DNA of 50,927 nt, from NCBI RefSeq assembly GCF_025464955.1, contig NZ_JAODNM010000038.1:1-50927 (forward strand). Direction: 5' to 3'. A program made the translations under genes and the position numbers. The notes under the pieces are model-generated. The model did not search any database and had not been told where the DNA came from. It saw only the letters and a list, made by a program, of their open reading frames with translations. This document shows, one piece after another, positions 27,438 to 36,639 of this stretch; position 1 is the stretch's first letter, and each line of letters starts with the position of its first letter. Origin of the DNA: Amycolatopsis sp. GTDB taxonomy: Bacteria; Actinomycetota; Actinomycetes; Mycobacteriales; Pseudonocardiaceae.

Positions 27438-28646
27438 GTGATGACAACCTCCGATACGGATACGTCGACAACCGCCGAGCCTGACCAAGGCGCGAGCCGC
27501 CGCGGCTGGGTAGGGGTCGCCGCGGTGACCCTGGGCACCTTTACCTTGGTCACGAACGAATTCATCCCGGTCGGCTTGCTGACGAATATCGCCAAGGACA
27601 TGCACGTCCCCCTCGGCGTGGCCGGCACGACCGTCACCGTTCCCGGGCTCGTCGCGGCCGCCGCGGCACCGCTCGTCACGGTGGCGGTCGGGCGGCTGGA
27701 TCGGCGGATCGTCCTCGCCCTGATGAGCATCGCGTTCATCGTGGCCGACGTTCTCGCCGCGGTCGCGCCAAACATCGAGGTGCTGCTGCTCGCCCGATTC
27801 GCGTTGGGGCTGGGTATCGGCGGTTTCTGGGCGATCGGCGCGAGCATCGGCGGGCGCCTGGTGGGCTCCGCCGCGGCGGGGCGGGCCACGGCGCTGATCT
27901 TCGCCGGGGTGTCCATCGCGACCGTGCTCGGGGTCCCGCTGGGGACCTACGTCGGCGGGCTGTTCGGCTGGCGGACCGCGTTCCTCGCCACCGCGGTGCT
28001 CGGACTGGCCGCGTTAATCCTGCAGCTGATCTTCCTGCCACCGATCCGGGTGGACCAGCCGGTCACCTTCCGGCAACTGGGCTCGGTGCTGCGTGGCCGC
28101 AACGGCCGCGCCGGGCTGATCGCAACGCTGCTGCTCGTCGTCGGCAACTTCACGGCGTACACCTTCGTCGAGCCGTTCCTGCAGGAACGGACCGGGGTCA
28201 ACCCCGGGCTGGTCAGCGTGTTCCTGCTGCTGTACGGCGTCGCGGGCATCGTGGGCAACTTCGCCGTCGGGCGGCCACTCGCCACCCGGATGCGACCCAC
28301 CGTCCTCGCGGTCATCACCGTGCTCGGACTGTCCATCCTCGCCATGCCCCTGCTGGGCCTGTCCGCTCCCGGAGCCTTCGCGGTGCTGGCCTTCTGGGGT
28401 CTCGGTTATGGGGCTCTCCCGGTCGCCATGCAGACCTGGGTGTTCACCGCCGATCGGATCAAATCCGAAGGCGGCTCGGCGCTCTACATCTCCTGCTTCC
28501 AGATCTCGCTGGCCTTGGGTGCCTTCGTCGGCGGCCGCATCGTCGACGCGGCGTCCGTCCCCACCACCATGTTCACCGGCGCCGCACTCGCCGCCGTGGC
28601 CCTCGTCGCGTTCGCGACGCTCAGCAAACCTGTCCCAGCCGAATAA
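27438..28646 (+). CDS. MFS transporter, DHA1-type (AraJ/Cmx-like)
   Basis: 402 residues and 12 predicted helices. GTG 27438 or the adjacent ATG 27441 starts the protein; the gene begins 12 bp after the Ddn-like gene. Motifs include TNEFIPVGLLTNIAKDM in helix 1, VGRLDRRIVLALM between helices 2 and 3 and GVPLGTYVGGLFGWRTAF in helix 5 (the antiporter motif C region), which points to drug:H+ antiport. Likely exports a toxic substrate, intermediate or end product of the operon. Confidence 0.9.
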   Translation: MMTTSDTDTSTTAEPDQGASRRGWVGVAAVTLGTFTLVTNEFIPVGLLTNIAKDMHVPLGVAGTTVTVPGLVAAAAAPLVTVAVGRLDRRIVLALMSIAFIVADVLAAVAPNIEVLLLARFALGLGIGGFWAIGASIGGRLVGSAAAGRATALIFAGVSIATVLGVPLGTYVGGLFGWRTAFLATAVLGLAALILQLIFLPPIRVDQPVTFRQLGSVLRGRNGRAGLIATLLLVVGNFTAYTFVEPFLQERTGVNPGLVSVFLLLYGVAGIVGNFAVGRPLATRMRPTVLAVITVLGLSILAMPLLGLSAPGAFAVLAFWGLGYGALPVAMQTWVFTADRIKSEGGSALYISCFQISLALGAFVGGRIVDAASVPTTMFTGAALAAVALVAFATLSKPVPAE

Positions 28647-28665
28647 GACCCCATCGGAGGCCGCA

Positions 28666-29064
28666 GTGGCAACGCCCGAGCAGAACAAACAGCTTGTCCG
28701 AGAAGCATTCGACACACTCTTCAACCGACGCGACTACGCGCAGGCGGAGACCTACTGGTCGCCGGAGTACATCCAGCACAGCGCACACATCCCGCCCGGC
28801 CGAGAGGGCCTGTTCGACCTGATCAAGGCCCTGCCCGACACCTTGCGCCACGAAACCGAACTGGTCATGGCGGAGGACGACCTGGTGATGCTCCGGGGCC
28901 GTTTCACCGGGCACGCCCAACCCGCCCCGTGGATCGTGGTGGACACCGTACGGGTCCGTGACGGGAAGTTGGTCGAGCACTGGGACGTCATCGAGGACGA
29001 GGTGTCCCGGGCCGACTCGGTGAGCGGGCTTCCCATGTTCGGCGAGAGGTTCCCCGATGAGTGA
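28666..29064 (+). CDS. SnoaL-like / NTF2-fold polyketide-cyclase-type protein
   Basis: 132 residues from GTG 28666, with GGAGG 5 nt upstream. NTF2-like cone fold: EQNKQLVREAFDTLFNRRDY, AETYWSPEYIQHSAHIPPG and VRDGKLVEHWDVIEDE. The His/Asp pair near the end is typical of SnoaL-like isomerases/cyclases. Role in the pathway is uncertain: aldol cyclase, hydrolase or binding protein. Its end overlaps the next SDR by 8 bp. Confidence 0.85.
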   Translation: MATPEQNKQLVREAFDTLFNRRDYAQAETYWSPEYIQHSAHIPPGREGLFDLIKALPDTLRHETELVMAEDDLVMLRGRFTGHAQPAPWIVVDTVRVRDGKLVEHWDVIEDEVSRADSVSGLPMFGERFPDE

Positions 29065-29803
29065 GCAGGTTGTGCTCGTCACCGGAGCGCTCGCCGGAAT
29101 CGGACGGGCGACGGCGACCGCTTTCGCCCGCGACGGCGCGTCCGTCGTGGTGTCCGGACGGCGTGATGAGGAAGGCAAAGCCCTGGCCGCCGAACTCCGG
29201 GGACTGGGCGGCAAGGCCGAGTACATCCGCGCCGACGTCACCAACGAGGACGACGTCCGCGCGCTGGTCGAGGGCACCGTCAAGCTCTTCGGCAGGCTCG
29301 ACGCGGCCGTCAACAACGCGGGCTACACCGGCAGCGCCGGTCCTCTGGCGACCCAGACCGCGGAGGCGTACGACACCGTGTTCAACACCAACGTCCGCGG
29401 CCTCCTGTTCTCCCTGAAGCACGAACTGCGCGTCATGATCGAGCAGGGACACGGCAGCATCGTCAACCTCTCCTCGACGTTCGGCGAGCGCGGCGGCCGA
29501 AACGCGGGCCTCTACGTGGCCAGCAAACACGCGGTGAACGGGTTCACCCGGTCAGCGGCCCTCGAGGTGGCCACCGAAGGCATCCGCGTCAACGCTGTCG
29601 CCCCCGGTCCCGTGGCGACAGCGGGCCTGGACACCTTCGCCGGTGGAGCGGACGCCACCGCCGCACTGGCCGCCGGCGTCCCGATGGGTCGCCTCGGCCA
29701 CGTCGACGAGATCGCCGACGTCATCACGTTCCTCACCTCCGACCGGGCGAGGTTCATCACCGGTCAGATCATCGCCGTCAACGGCGGCAAGACAGCGCTC
29801 TGA
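29057..29803 (+). CDS. Classical SDR oxidoreductase
   Basis: 248 residues. TGALAGIGRATA cofactor loop, NNAGYTGSAGP, Ser in NLSSTFGERGG, YVASKHAV with YxxxK, and the C-terminal ITGQIIAVNGG. It overlaps the SnoaL-like gene by 8 bp. The second SDR of the operon, not a close copy of the first. Dehydrogenation of a ring alcohol or diol is plausible in a catabolic route. Confidence 0.93.
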   Translation: MSEQVVLVTGALAGIGRATATAFARDGASVVVSGRRDEEGKALAAELRGLGGKAEYIRADVTNEDDVRALVEGTVKLFGRLDAAVNNAGYTGSAGPLATQTAEAYDTVFNTNVRGLLFSLKHELRVMIEQGHGSIVNLSSTFGERGGRNAGLYVASKHAVNGFTRSAALEVATEGIRVNAVAPGPVATAGLDTFAGGADATAALAAGVPMGRLGHVDEIADVITFLTSDRARFITGQIIAVNGGKTAL

Positions 29804-29837
29804 GAGCGCCTGCCGTTGCCGGCACAGGGAGTACCGC

Positions 29838-31346
29838 ATGCGACAAGACTTCCCGGAACCACCGCTGACCACCGCCGTGACCGCGGCCGTGCGTAGCCCG
29901 GTCAGCCACGACGACTTCGATCCCACGACCGCGCTCACGACCGTCCTCGCCGATATCGGGATGGACCTCTCCGAGACCGGAGGCTCCGTCGAGTTCGTCG
30001 GCGCCGACCCCGTCGTGCCCAGCCCGCTGCGGCTCGGCGCGGGCGCGGCCATCGCCCTGGCCGCGAAGTCGGCCGCCGTGGCCAAACTCTGGCGGCTGCG
30101 CGGGCGGGGCGGACAGGACATCTCGGTCGACCTGCGACCCGCCCCGCATCGACTGTGTCCCTTCTATGACCAGCGCTGGGAACAGCTCGGCGGGTACACC
30201 ACCGGAATGCCCGCGACCGACGACGAGGGCTTCGGTTTCCGCTTCTACCCCACCGCGGACGGCCGCTGGATGATGCCGCTCAACCCTTACCGCAACCTGC
30301 GCCGCACGGCGCAGGGTCTGCTCGGCGTCCCCGACGATGCCGAGGCGGTCAGGCGGGCCATCTCCGGCTGGCGCGGCCACGACCTCGAGCAGGCGGGCGT
30401 GGAGGCAGGCTGCGTCTTCCCGATGCTGCGCAGCGCCGAGGAGCTGCTGGCCGAGCCGCACTACCGCGATCATCTCGCGACGATGCCGCTCATCGAGATC
30501 TCCAAGATCGGGGACTCCGCGCCCGAGCCGCTACCGGCGCAAGTCGCCCAGCCGCTCACGGGCATCAGGACGCTGGGCATGGGACACGTCATCGCCGGTG
30601 CCGGCGCGGGGCGCGCACTGGCCCTGCACGGTGCTGACGTGCTCAACATCTGGCGCCCGGGAGAAGAGGAGAACCCAGCGACCTACGCGACGGCCAACGT
30701 CGGCGTCCGCTCGACGCTGCTCGACCCGCGCACCCTCGACGGCGCCGAGCGAATCCGAGTACTGCTGCGCGGGGCGGACGTGTTCTACGCCAACCGCCGG
30801 CCCGGCTTCCTCGACGACGTCGGACTCTCGGCAGGCGAAGCCAGCGCCCTTCGCCCCGGCATCATCCATGCGACGGCGTCGCTGAACGGAGCGACCGGCC
30901 CCTGGGCGCGCCGCATCGGATTCGATCAGAGCGCAGGGTGCCTGGCCGGGATCATGAATCTCGAAGGCGACGAGAACGGGCCCGCGTTGCCGGTGATCAA
31001 GGTCGTCAACGACTACATCACGGCGTGGTTACTCACCACTGGAATCGTCGAGGCGCTCGCCCGCCGCGCCGTCGACGGCGGCAGCTACCGCGTGCACGTA
31101 TCGCTGACCCGAGCCGCACTGTGGCTGATCAGTCTGGGCGTGTTCGAGAAGTCCTACGCCACGGCGATCGCAGGAACCGGTGGCGCACACGCGTATCTCG
31201 ACCCTGAAGTGTTCACCGCGGACACTCCGATGGGCCGGTACCAAGGGGTGACCGATCAGGTCGGCATGTCGCAGACCCCGGGGTACTACCGCGACATCTT
31301 GGTCCCGCAGGGATCGAGCCGAGCAGAATGGCTCTCCACACCATGA
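29838..31346 (+). CDS. CaiB/BaiF (family III) CoA-transferase-like protein
   Basis: 502 residues, longer than the usual 380-420; AGGGAG precedes the ATG. The core family III region begins around residue 230 (LTGIRTLGMGHVIAGAGAGRA, HGADVLNIWRP). The Asp in GFDQSAGC is the likely counterpart of the catalytic aspartate that carries the acyl anhydride. About 230 residues precede it, resembling a second half-domain. Would transfer CoA between carboxylic acids, activating the substrate. Its stop overlaps the Fe-S subunit start. Confidence 0.88.
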   Translation: MRQDFPEPPLTTAVTAAVRSPVSHDDFDPTTALTTVLADIGMDLSETGGSVEFVGADPVVPSPLRLGAGAAIALAAKSAAVAKLWRLRGRGGQDISVDLRPAPHRLCPFYDQRWEQLGGYTTGMPATDDEGFGFRFYPTADGRWMMPLNPYRNLRRTAQGLLGVPDDAEAVRRAISGWRGHDLEQAGVEAGCVFPMLRSAEELLAEPHYRDHLATMPLIEISKIGDSAPEPLPAQVAQPLTGIRTLGMGHVIAGAGAGRALALHGADVLNIWRPGEEENPATYATANVGVRSTLLDPRTLDGAERIRVLLRGADVFYANRRPGFLDDVGLSAGEASALRPGIIHATASLNGATGPWARRIGFDQSAGCLAGIMNLEGDENGPALPVIKVVNDYITAWLLTTGIVEALARRAVDGGSYRVHVSLTRAALWLISLGVFEKSYATAIAGTGGAHAYLDPEVFTADTPMGRYQGVTDQVGMSQTPGYYRDILVPQGSSRAEWLSTP

Positions 31347-31876
31347 CGGACACCACGACAACGATCCTGTTGCGGGTCAACGGGAACGAGCAGAAGCTCA
31401 CCGTCGACAACCGCACCACACTGCTCGACGCGCTGCGCGAAGGCCTCGGACTGACCGGGACCAAGAAGGGCTGCGACATGGGGCAGTGCGGCGCCTGTAC
31501 CGTGCTCCTCGACGGGCGTCGAGTGGTGTCCTGTCTTCGGTTGGCCGTCGCCGCCGACGGCCATGACGTCACGACGATCGAGGGTATCGCCGACGCGGAC
31601 CGCTTGCATCCGGTGCAGCAGGCTTTTCTCGAGCGTGACGGATTCCAGTGCGGCTACTGCACTCCCGGCCAGATCTGCTCCGCTGTCGCGGTGCTCGCCG
31701 AACACGCCGCCGGGTGGCCCAGCGCCGCGACCGCCGACGTGCGGCCGGACACGGCGCCGGTCCCGCTCGATGCCGCGGAGATCCGCGAGAGGATGAGCGG
31801 CAACCTCTGCCGGTGCGGCGCCTATGTGTCCATTGTGGAGGCCATCGGGCAGGCGTCCGAGGAGTTGCCGTCGTGA
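31343..31876 (+). CDS. Molybdenum hydroxylase, 2x[2Fe-2S] small subunit
   Basis: 177 residues. ATG 31343 overlaps the preceding stop as ATGA, preferred over the ATG at 31328. The plant-ferredoxin-type cluster ligands are in GCDMGQCGACTVLLDG; the second helical-domain cluster in QCGYCTPGQIC and NLCRCGAY. Matches PaoA/YagT/CoxS/XdhA-type electron-transfer subunits, but no Tat signal is visible, so the enzyme is cytoplasmic. Passes electrons from Mo to FAD. Confidence 0.95.
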   Translation: MTDTTTTILLRVNGNEQKLTVDNRTTLLDALREGLGLTGTKKGCDMGQCGACTVLLDGRRVVSCLRLAVAADGHDVTTIEGIADADRLHPVQQAFLERDGFQCGYCTPGQICSAVAVLAEHAAGWPSAATADVRPDTAPVPLDAAEIRERMSGNLCRCGAYVSIVEAIGQASEELPS

Positions 31877-32862
31877 AGGAGTTCGCCTATACCCGGGCCG
31901 CCACCGTCGCGGACGCCGTTGCCGCGGTCAACGAGACACCCGGTGCCCGCTACCTCGCGGGCGGCACCAACCTGGTCGATCTGATGAAGGCCCGGGTCGA
32001 GCAGCCCACCCGGTTGGTGGACCTGCAGGGCCTGCCGCTGGACCGGATCGAGGCCACCAACGACGGCGGGCTGCGGATCGGGGCGATGGTGACCAACAGC
32101 GACCTCGCCGCCCACCCGGAGGTAAGGCGCCGCTACCCGGCGTTGACGAAGGCCGTTCTGGCGGGCGCGTCCGGCCAATTGCGCAACACGGCGACCGTGG
32201 GTGGCAACCTGTTGCAGCGCACCCGATGCGGATACTTCGCCGACCCGACCAAGCCGTGCAACAAAAGGAATCCAGGGTCAGGCTGCCCGGCGATCGCCGG
32301 TGAACACCACAACATGGCGATCCTCGGCGCTTCGAGCAGCTGTGTCGCCACCAATCCCTCGGACATGGCCGTGGCGTTGACCGCCTTCGACGCCGTTGTG
32401 TCCCTGGAGACGATGGACGGCCCAGCCACCACGGCGCTGTCCGAGTTCTATCTCCCCGTCCGAGACACGCCGGAACGGGAGACGGCGTTGCCACCAGGAG
32501 CCCTGATCACCGCGGTGACCGTGCCCGCTGCGCCCGTCGCTGTTCGCTCCACTTATCGCAAGGTTCGGGAGCGCGCGTCCTACGCGTTCGCCAACGGTTC
32601 CGTCGCCGCCGCACTGGTTGTCCGGAATGGCCGGGTGCACGACGTCCGGCTGGCGTTCGGTGCCGTCGCGTCGCGGCCGTGGCGAGCTACCCGCGCCGAA
32701 GAAATGCTTCTCGGTGCACCCGCCACAACCGAGGTCTTCGGCGCGGCGGCCGACGCCGAACTGCTGGACGCGGCACCGCTGCCGCACAACGAGTACAAGG
32801 TGGCGCTCATGCGGAACCTGACCGTCGCGGTGCTGCTGGAGCTGGCGGAGTCGAGCCGATGA
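31873..32862 (+). CDS. Molybdenum hydroxylase, FAD subunit
   Basis: 329 residues from GTG 31873 (GTGA overlap). FAD-binding elements RYLAGGTNLVDLMK and ATVGGNLLQRTRC. The insert RCGYFADPTKPCNKRNPGSG, followed by CPAI, carries extra cysteines as in PaoB/YagS, which hold an additional [4Fe-4S] cluster. This points to the aldehyde-oxidoreductase (PaoABC-like) branch rather than CO dehydrogenase. Between the small and Mo subunits, both overlapping by 4 bp. Confidence 0.93.
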   Translation: MKEFAYTRAATVADAVAAVNETPGARYLAGGTNLVDLMKARVEQPTRLVDLQGLPLDRIEATNDGGLRIGAMVTNSDLAAHPEVRRRYPALTKAVLAGASGQLRNTATVGGNLLQRTRCGYFADPTKPCNKRNPGSGCPAIAGEHHNMAILGASSSCVATNPSDMAVALTAFDAVVSLETMDGPATTALSEFYLPVRDTPERETALPPGALITAVTVPAAPVAVRSTYRKVRERASYAFANGSVAAALVVRNGRVHDVRLAFGAVASRPWRATRAEEMLLGAPATTEVFGAAADAELLDAAPLPHNEYKVALMRNLTVAVLLELAESSR

Positions 32863-34976
32863 CGACCACCGCCAACGCGACCTCACCCGTCGGCGCCGTC
32901 CGGACCCGGGTCGAGGGCCGGGCCAAGGTGACCGGCGCCGCGCTGTACGCCGCCGATGTCCCCTACGCCGACCTCGTCCACGGCTGGGCGGTGCTGTCCA
33001 CGATCCCGCACGGCCGAGTCCACACGGTGTCGACCGCAGCCGTGGAGTCCATGCCAGGCGTGGTCGGCGTCCTGCACCACGGCAACGCCCCACGCCTGAA
33101 TCCGACGGCCGGCTGGGGTGCGCCGGACGGGACCCTGCAGATCCTGCAGGACGACCAGGTCCCGCACGCCGGCTGGCCGGTCGCGCTGGTGCTTGCCGAC
33201 ACCCTCGAACAGGCGAGAGCCGGCGCCGAGGCGCTGGTCGTGGCGTACGACGAAGAACCCTTCGGCGTCACCTTCGCCCACGACCACCCTGGTCTGCGGA
33301 CGGCCACCGAATCCCCGCTCGCTCCGCCGTTGTCCGCCGAGCATGGTGACGTGGAGCAGGAGCTCGTCACCTCTGCCGTGGTCGTCGACCAGCTGTACAC
33401 GACGCCCGGCGAACACCATGTGGCGATCGAACCGCACGCCGCGACCGCCCGGTGGGCCGACGGGCGGCTGGAACTGGTCGACGCCAACCAGGGATCCTTC
33501 CTGACCGCCCGCATCCTCGCGGACCTGTTCTTCCTCGACCCGGACTCGGTCCGAGTGCGATCCGAGCACGTCGGCGGCGGTTTCGGCAGTAAGGCCCTGG
33601 TGCGTCCGCAGGCCGTGCTCGCGGCGATGGCCGCCACCGTGTTCCGCCGAACGGTGCGGGTGGTGTTGTCCCGGCGGCAGGTGTTCACTCTGACCGGATA
33701 TCGGTCACCGACCGCGCAACGGATCAGGCTCGGCGCCGACCGGGACGGCCGGCTGCGGGCGATCGATCACCAGAGCTCGTCGCAGACCTCGACCGTGCTC
33801 GAGTTCGTCGAGCCGGCCGGCGCCATGACGCGGGTGATGTACGGCTCGGACGCGCTGCGTGTGAAGCACAAGGTAGTGCGCCTCAACGTGCCGAGCCCGC
33901 GCTGGATGCGCGCACCGGGCGAGGCACCGGGTTCCTTCGCGCTCGAGTCCGCTATGGACGAACTCGCCGTCGCGTGTGGACTGGACCCGATCGAACTCCG
34001 TGTCCGCAACGAGCCGACGGTCGCGCCCGGCTCGGGTCTCCCGTTCACCAGCCGCAACCTGGTGGCCTGCTTCCGCGAGGGGGCTCAGCGGTTCGGCTGG
34101 GCCACGCGGGATCCCCGGTCGGGCATCCGGCGGGACGGGCGCTGGTTGATGGGCACAGGAATGGCCGCCGGCTCGTACCCCGGCGACACCTCCTTCGCGA
34201 CGGCCACCGCGACCGCTGAACCCGACGGAGGCTTCACAGTCCGGGTCGCGGCGGCCGACATCGGTCAGGGGGCACGAACAGCGCTGACCCAGATCGCAGC
34301 TCAGGCGCTCGAGGTCGGTACCGACCGGGTCCGGTTGCTGATCGCGGACAGCGATTTCGGGCCCGCGATCCTGGCCGGCCACTCCTGGGGCACCGCGTCC
34401 TGGGGACTGGCCGTCACCCGGGCGGCTACCTCGCTGCGGAAGACGATCGCGGACCTGCCATCGATCCCCGCCACCGGGATCTCCGTGAAAGTCGACACGG
34501 CGAAGGAGGTCGAGGCGATGGGCCATCCCGAACGCCACGCCTACGCGGCACAATTCGCCGAAGTCGCCGTCGACGTCAGCACCGGCGAAGTACGAGTGCG
34601 ACGGCTGCTCGGGACCTTCGCGATCGGGCGGGTCGTCAATCCGCTCACCGTCTCCAGCCAGCTGATCGGCGGGATGACGTGGGGCCTGTCGATGGCGCTG
34701 CACGAAGCAGGAGTCATGGATCCGGCCTTCGGCACCCAAGTCAACGCCGACCTCGCCGGCTACCACATCGCCACGCACGCGGACGTCCCGCCCATCGAGG
34801 TCAGCTGGGTCGACGACGAAGACCTGCACAACCCCACCGGCATCAAGGGTGCCGGAGAGATCGGGATCGTCGGTACCGCGGCGGCCATCGCGAACGCGGT
34901 GTGGCACGCCACGGGCGTCCGCCACCGCGCACTGCCGATCACCCCGGACCGTGTGCTGGGTAGGGGGATCTCGTGA
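32859..34976 (+). CDS. Molybdenum hydroxylase, Mo-cofactor large subunit
   Basis: 705 residues, ATG overlapping the previous stop. XDH/aldehyde-oxidase family: RTRVEGRAKVTGAALYAADV near the N-terminus, GGGFGSKALVRPQ, WMRAPGEAPGSFALES and the catalytic Glu in GIKGAGEIGIVG. The AYRCSFR loop of CO dehydrogenases is absent. The length is close to PaoC/YagR. Oxidises an aldehyde or hydroxylates an N-heterocycle with water; the genes nearby do not decide which. No maturation gene of the XdhC/PaoD type is adjacent. Confidence 0.94.
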   Translation: MTTTANATSPVGAVRTRVEGRAKVTGAALYAADVPYADLVHGWAVLSTIPHGRVHTVSTAAVESMPGVVGVLHHGNAPRLNPTAGWGAPDGTLQILQDDQVPHAGWPVALVLADTLEQARAGAEALVVAYDEEPFGVTFAHDHPGLRTATESPLAPPLSAEHGDVEQELVTSAVVVDQLYTTPGEHHVAIEPHAATARWADGRLELVDANQGSFLTARILADLFFLDPDSVRVRSEHVGGGFGSKALVRPQAVLAAMAATVFRRTVRVVLSRRQVFTLTGYRSPTAQRIRLGADRDGRLRAIDHQSSSQTSTVLEFVEPAGAMTRVMYGSDALRVKHKVVRLNVPSPRWMRAPGEAPGSFALESAMDELAVACGLDPIELRVRNEPTVAPGSGLPFTSRNLVACFREGAQRFGWATRDPRSGIRRDGRWLMGTGMAAGSYPGDTSFATATATAEPDGGFTVRVAAADIGQGARTALTQIAAQALEVGTDRVRLLIADSDFGPAILAGHSWGTASWGLAVTRAATSLRKTIADLPSIPATGISVKVDTAKEVEAMGHPERHAYAAQFAEVAVDVSTGEVRVRRLLGTFAIGRVVNPLTVSSQLIGGMTWGLSMALHEAGVMDPAFGTQVNADLAGYHIATHADVPPIEVSWVDDEDLHNPTGIKGAGEIGIVGTAAAIANAVWHATGVRHRALPITPDRVLGRGIS

Positions 34977-36235
34977 CCGTTCCTTGCGCGCCCGCCGGGA
35001 CCGAGCCGCTCACCGTTGACGCCGCCTTCGCGCGAGCGGCGTCAGGGGCGCTCGTCGAGTCGGAGGTCGGCACCGTCGGGCTGGAGGCAGAGGCCCATCT
35101 TGTGGCACTGGACTCCGTGAGCGACGCGCTCCCGTGGAGTCGGGTGGAACCGTTGGCTGCTGCGGTACATGCCGTCGCGGGCCGGAGCGCGGTCACTCTC
35201 GAGCCCGGCGGCCAGGTGGAACTGTCCGGTCTGCCCGCACCGGACATCACGACCGCGGTCTCGGAGCTCCGCGCCGACGTCCAACGCGCCCGCCTGGCTC
35301 TCGCCGATCTCGGCCTGGGACTCGTGTACACCGGCAGCGACCCGGTCCGCCCCGGCCGCCGGATCAACCCCCATCCGCGCTACCGGGCGATGGAACAACA
35401 CTTCCGCGCGACCGGCCGGGCCACCCCGGGCGCGGTGATGATGAACTCGACGGCGGCCATCCAGGTCAACCTGCAGGCCGGCCCCGCCGACCAATGGATA
35501 GCCCGAATCGCCCAGGCACACCGACTCGGGCCGACGCTGGTCGCGATCTCCGCCTGCTCGCCGTGGCTGTCCAGGCGGGACACCGGCTGGAAGTCGGCCC
35601 GCCAGCGCGCCTGGGCCGGTCTGGGCGCGCGCACGGCGGGGCCGGTGTTCGGCGAGGTGTCCACGGAGGACGGTCCGGCGGCGGCCTGGGCCCGCTACGC
35701 CCTGCGAGCTCCGGTGATGTTCGTGCAGGGCGAAGGCACCGATGCGGTGCCCGTACGCCAGGTTGTTTCGTTCGAACGCTGGGCGAGCGGTGAGGTACTC
35801 CTGGACGGGCGGGCGCCGACAGCGGCGGACCTCGACGTCCACCTGACCACGCTCTTCCCACCCGTGCGCCTGCGGGGCTACCTCGAGCTGCGCTACCTGG
35901 ATATGACACCGGCCCGCTGGTGGCCTGCGGTGGCCGCGACGGTATCGATCCTGATGGACGACCCGGTGGCGGCCGACCTCGCCGCCGAAGCCACGGAGCC
36001 GGCCACACACCTGTGGGAGCAGGCAGCGCGGGACGGGCTGGAACATCCGGTGCTTGCCGAGTCGGCACGTCGCTGCCTGCGCATCGCCGCCGACCGAGCT
36101 CCCCATGCGCTCGCACACGCCGTCGCCGATCTCGCGGAGCTGGTCGAGGCCGGCCGCTGCCCCGGCGACCTGGTGGCGAAGCGCGTCACCGAGATCGGAC
36201 CGCATGCGGCATTCCAGGAGTTAGCCCATGCCTGA
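34973..36235 (+). CDS. EgtA-like glutamate-cysteine ligase (GCS2 family)
   Basis: 420 residues; GTG overlapping the Mo-subunit stop (GTGA). Blocks typical of actinobacterial EgtA: VGLEAEAHLVAL, VTLEPGGQVELSGLPAPD, INPHPRYRAMEQHFRATG, MMNSTAAIQVNLQAGP, LGPTLVAISACSPWLSRRDT, GWKSARQRAWAGL and LTTLFPPVRLRGYLELRYLD. EgtA forms gamma-glutamylcysteine for ergothioneine, but no egtB-E genes are here. Its tight coupling to a Mo hydroxylase suggests a thiol or gamma-glutamyl step in this pathway, or recruitment to another amine. Family call firm, substrate open. Confidence 0.85.
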   Translation: MTVPCAPAGTEPLTVDAAFARAASGALVESEVGTVGLEAEAHLVALDSVSDALPWSRVEPLAAAVHAVAGRSAVTLEPGGQVELSGLPAPDITTAVSELRADVQRARLALADLGLGLVYTGSDPVRPGRRINPHPRYRAMEQHFRATGRATPGAVMMNSTAAIQVNLQAGPADQWIARIAQAHRLGPTLVAISACSPWLSRRDTGWKSARQRAWAGLGARTAGPVFGEVSTEDGPAAAWARYALRAPVMFVQGEGTDAVPVRQVVSFERWASGEVLLDGRAPTAADLDVHLTTLFPPVRLRGYLELRYLDMTPARWWPAVAATVSILMDDPVAADLAAEATEPATHLWEQAARDGLEHPVLAESARRCLRIAADRAPHALAHAVADLAELVEAGRCPGDLVAKRVTEIGPHAAFQELAHA

Positions 36236-36263
36236 GAGTCAACCAACGAAGAAGGAGAACACC

Positions 36264-36626
36264 ATGAACCGCCAGCCCAAGATCCCCGGCACCGATCACC
36301 CGATCACGATCGAGCCGAGTGGGGTGCACGTCGTCGTCCGCTCCGGTGAACACGTCGTCGCTGACACCACGAAGACGCCAGTCCTGCGGGAGGCCGGCTA
36401 TCCGCCGGTCTACTACGTGCCGCTCACCGACGTCGACCAGACGCTGCTGCGGCCCAGCGCGACAACGACCTACTGCCCGTACAAGGGCGATGCGTCCTAC
36501 TTCAGCATCGGGGATATCGAGGACGCGGTGTGGACCTACGCCGACCCGTACCCGGCAGTTGCCGAGATCGCCGGCCACGTCGCGTTCTACCCCGAGCGCG
36601 TGGATATCACCGCAACCGAGAGCTGA
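36264..36626 (+). CDS. DUF427 domain-containing protein
   Basis: 120 residues. AAGGAG lies 7 nt before ATG 36264; an in-frame ATG at 36228 overlaps the EgtA-like stop and is an alternative. Signature elements: VVVRSGEHVVADTTKTPVLR, YYVPLTDVD, TYCPYKGDASYFSI and the C-terminal VAFYPERVDI. The family is a small beta-barrel of unestablished function. Co-directional and 28 bp after the EgtA-like gene, it is part of the long operon. Confidence 0.9.
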   Translation: MNRQPKIPGTDHPITIEPSGVHVVVRSGEHVVADTTKTPVLREAGYPPVYYVPLTDVDQTLLRPSATTTYCPYKGDASYFSIGDIEDAVWTYADPYPAVAEIAGHVAFYPERVDITATES

Positions 36627-36639
36627 ACGGGTTCGTGCG

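Noticed and set aside
25794..27605. 603-codon open frame on the minus strand
   Set aside because: It is antisense to the SDR, VOC and Ddn-like genes, which have clear family motifs and ribosome sites; long antisense frames are expected in GC-rich DNA.
31343..34976. CO dehydrogenase (CoxSML)
   Set aside because: The large subunit lacks the AYRCSFR active-site loop, and the FAD subunit has the extra-cysteine insert of the PaoB/YagS branch.
34973..36235. Precorrin-3B synthase or nitrite-reductase-like protein
   Set aside because: First impression only; no Fe-S/siroheme cysteine pattern, while the EgtA/GCS2 blocks are clear along the whole length.
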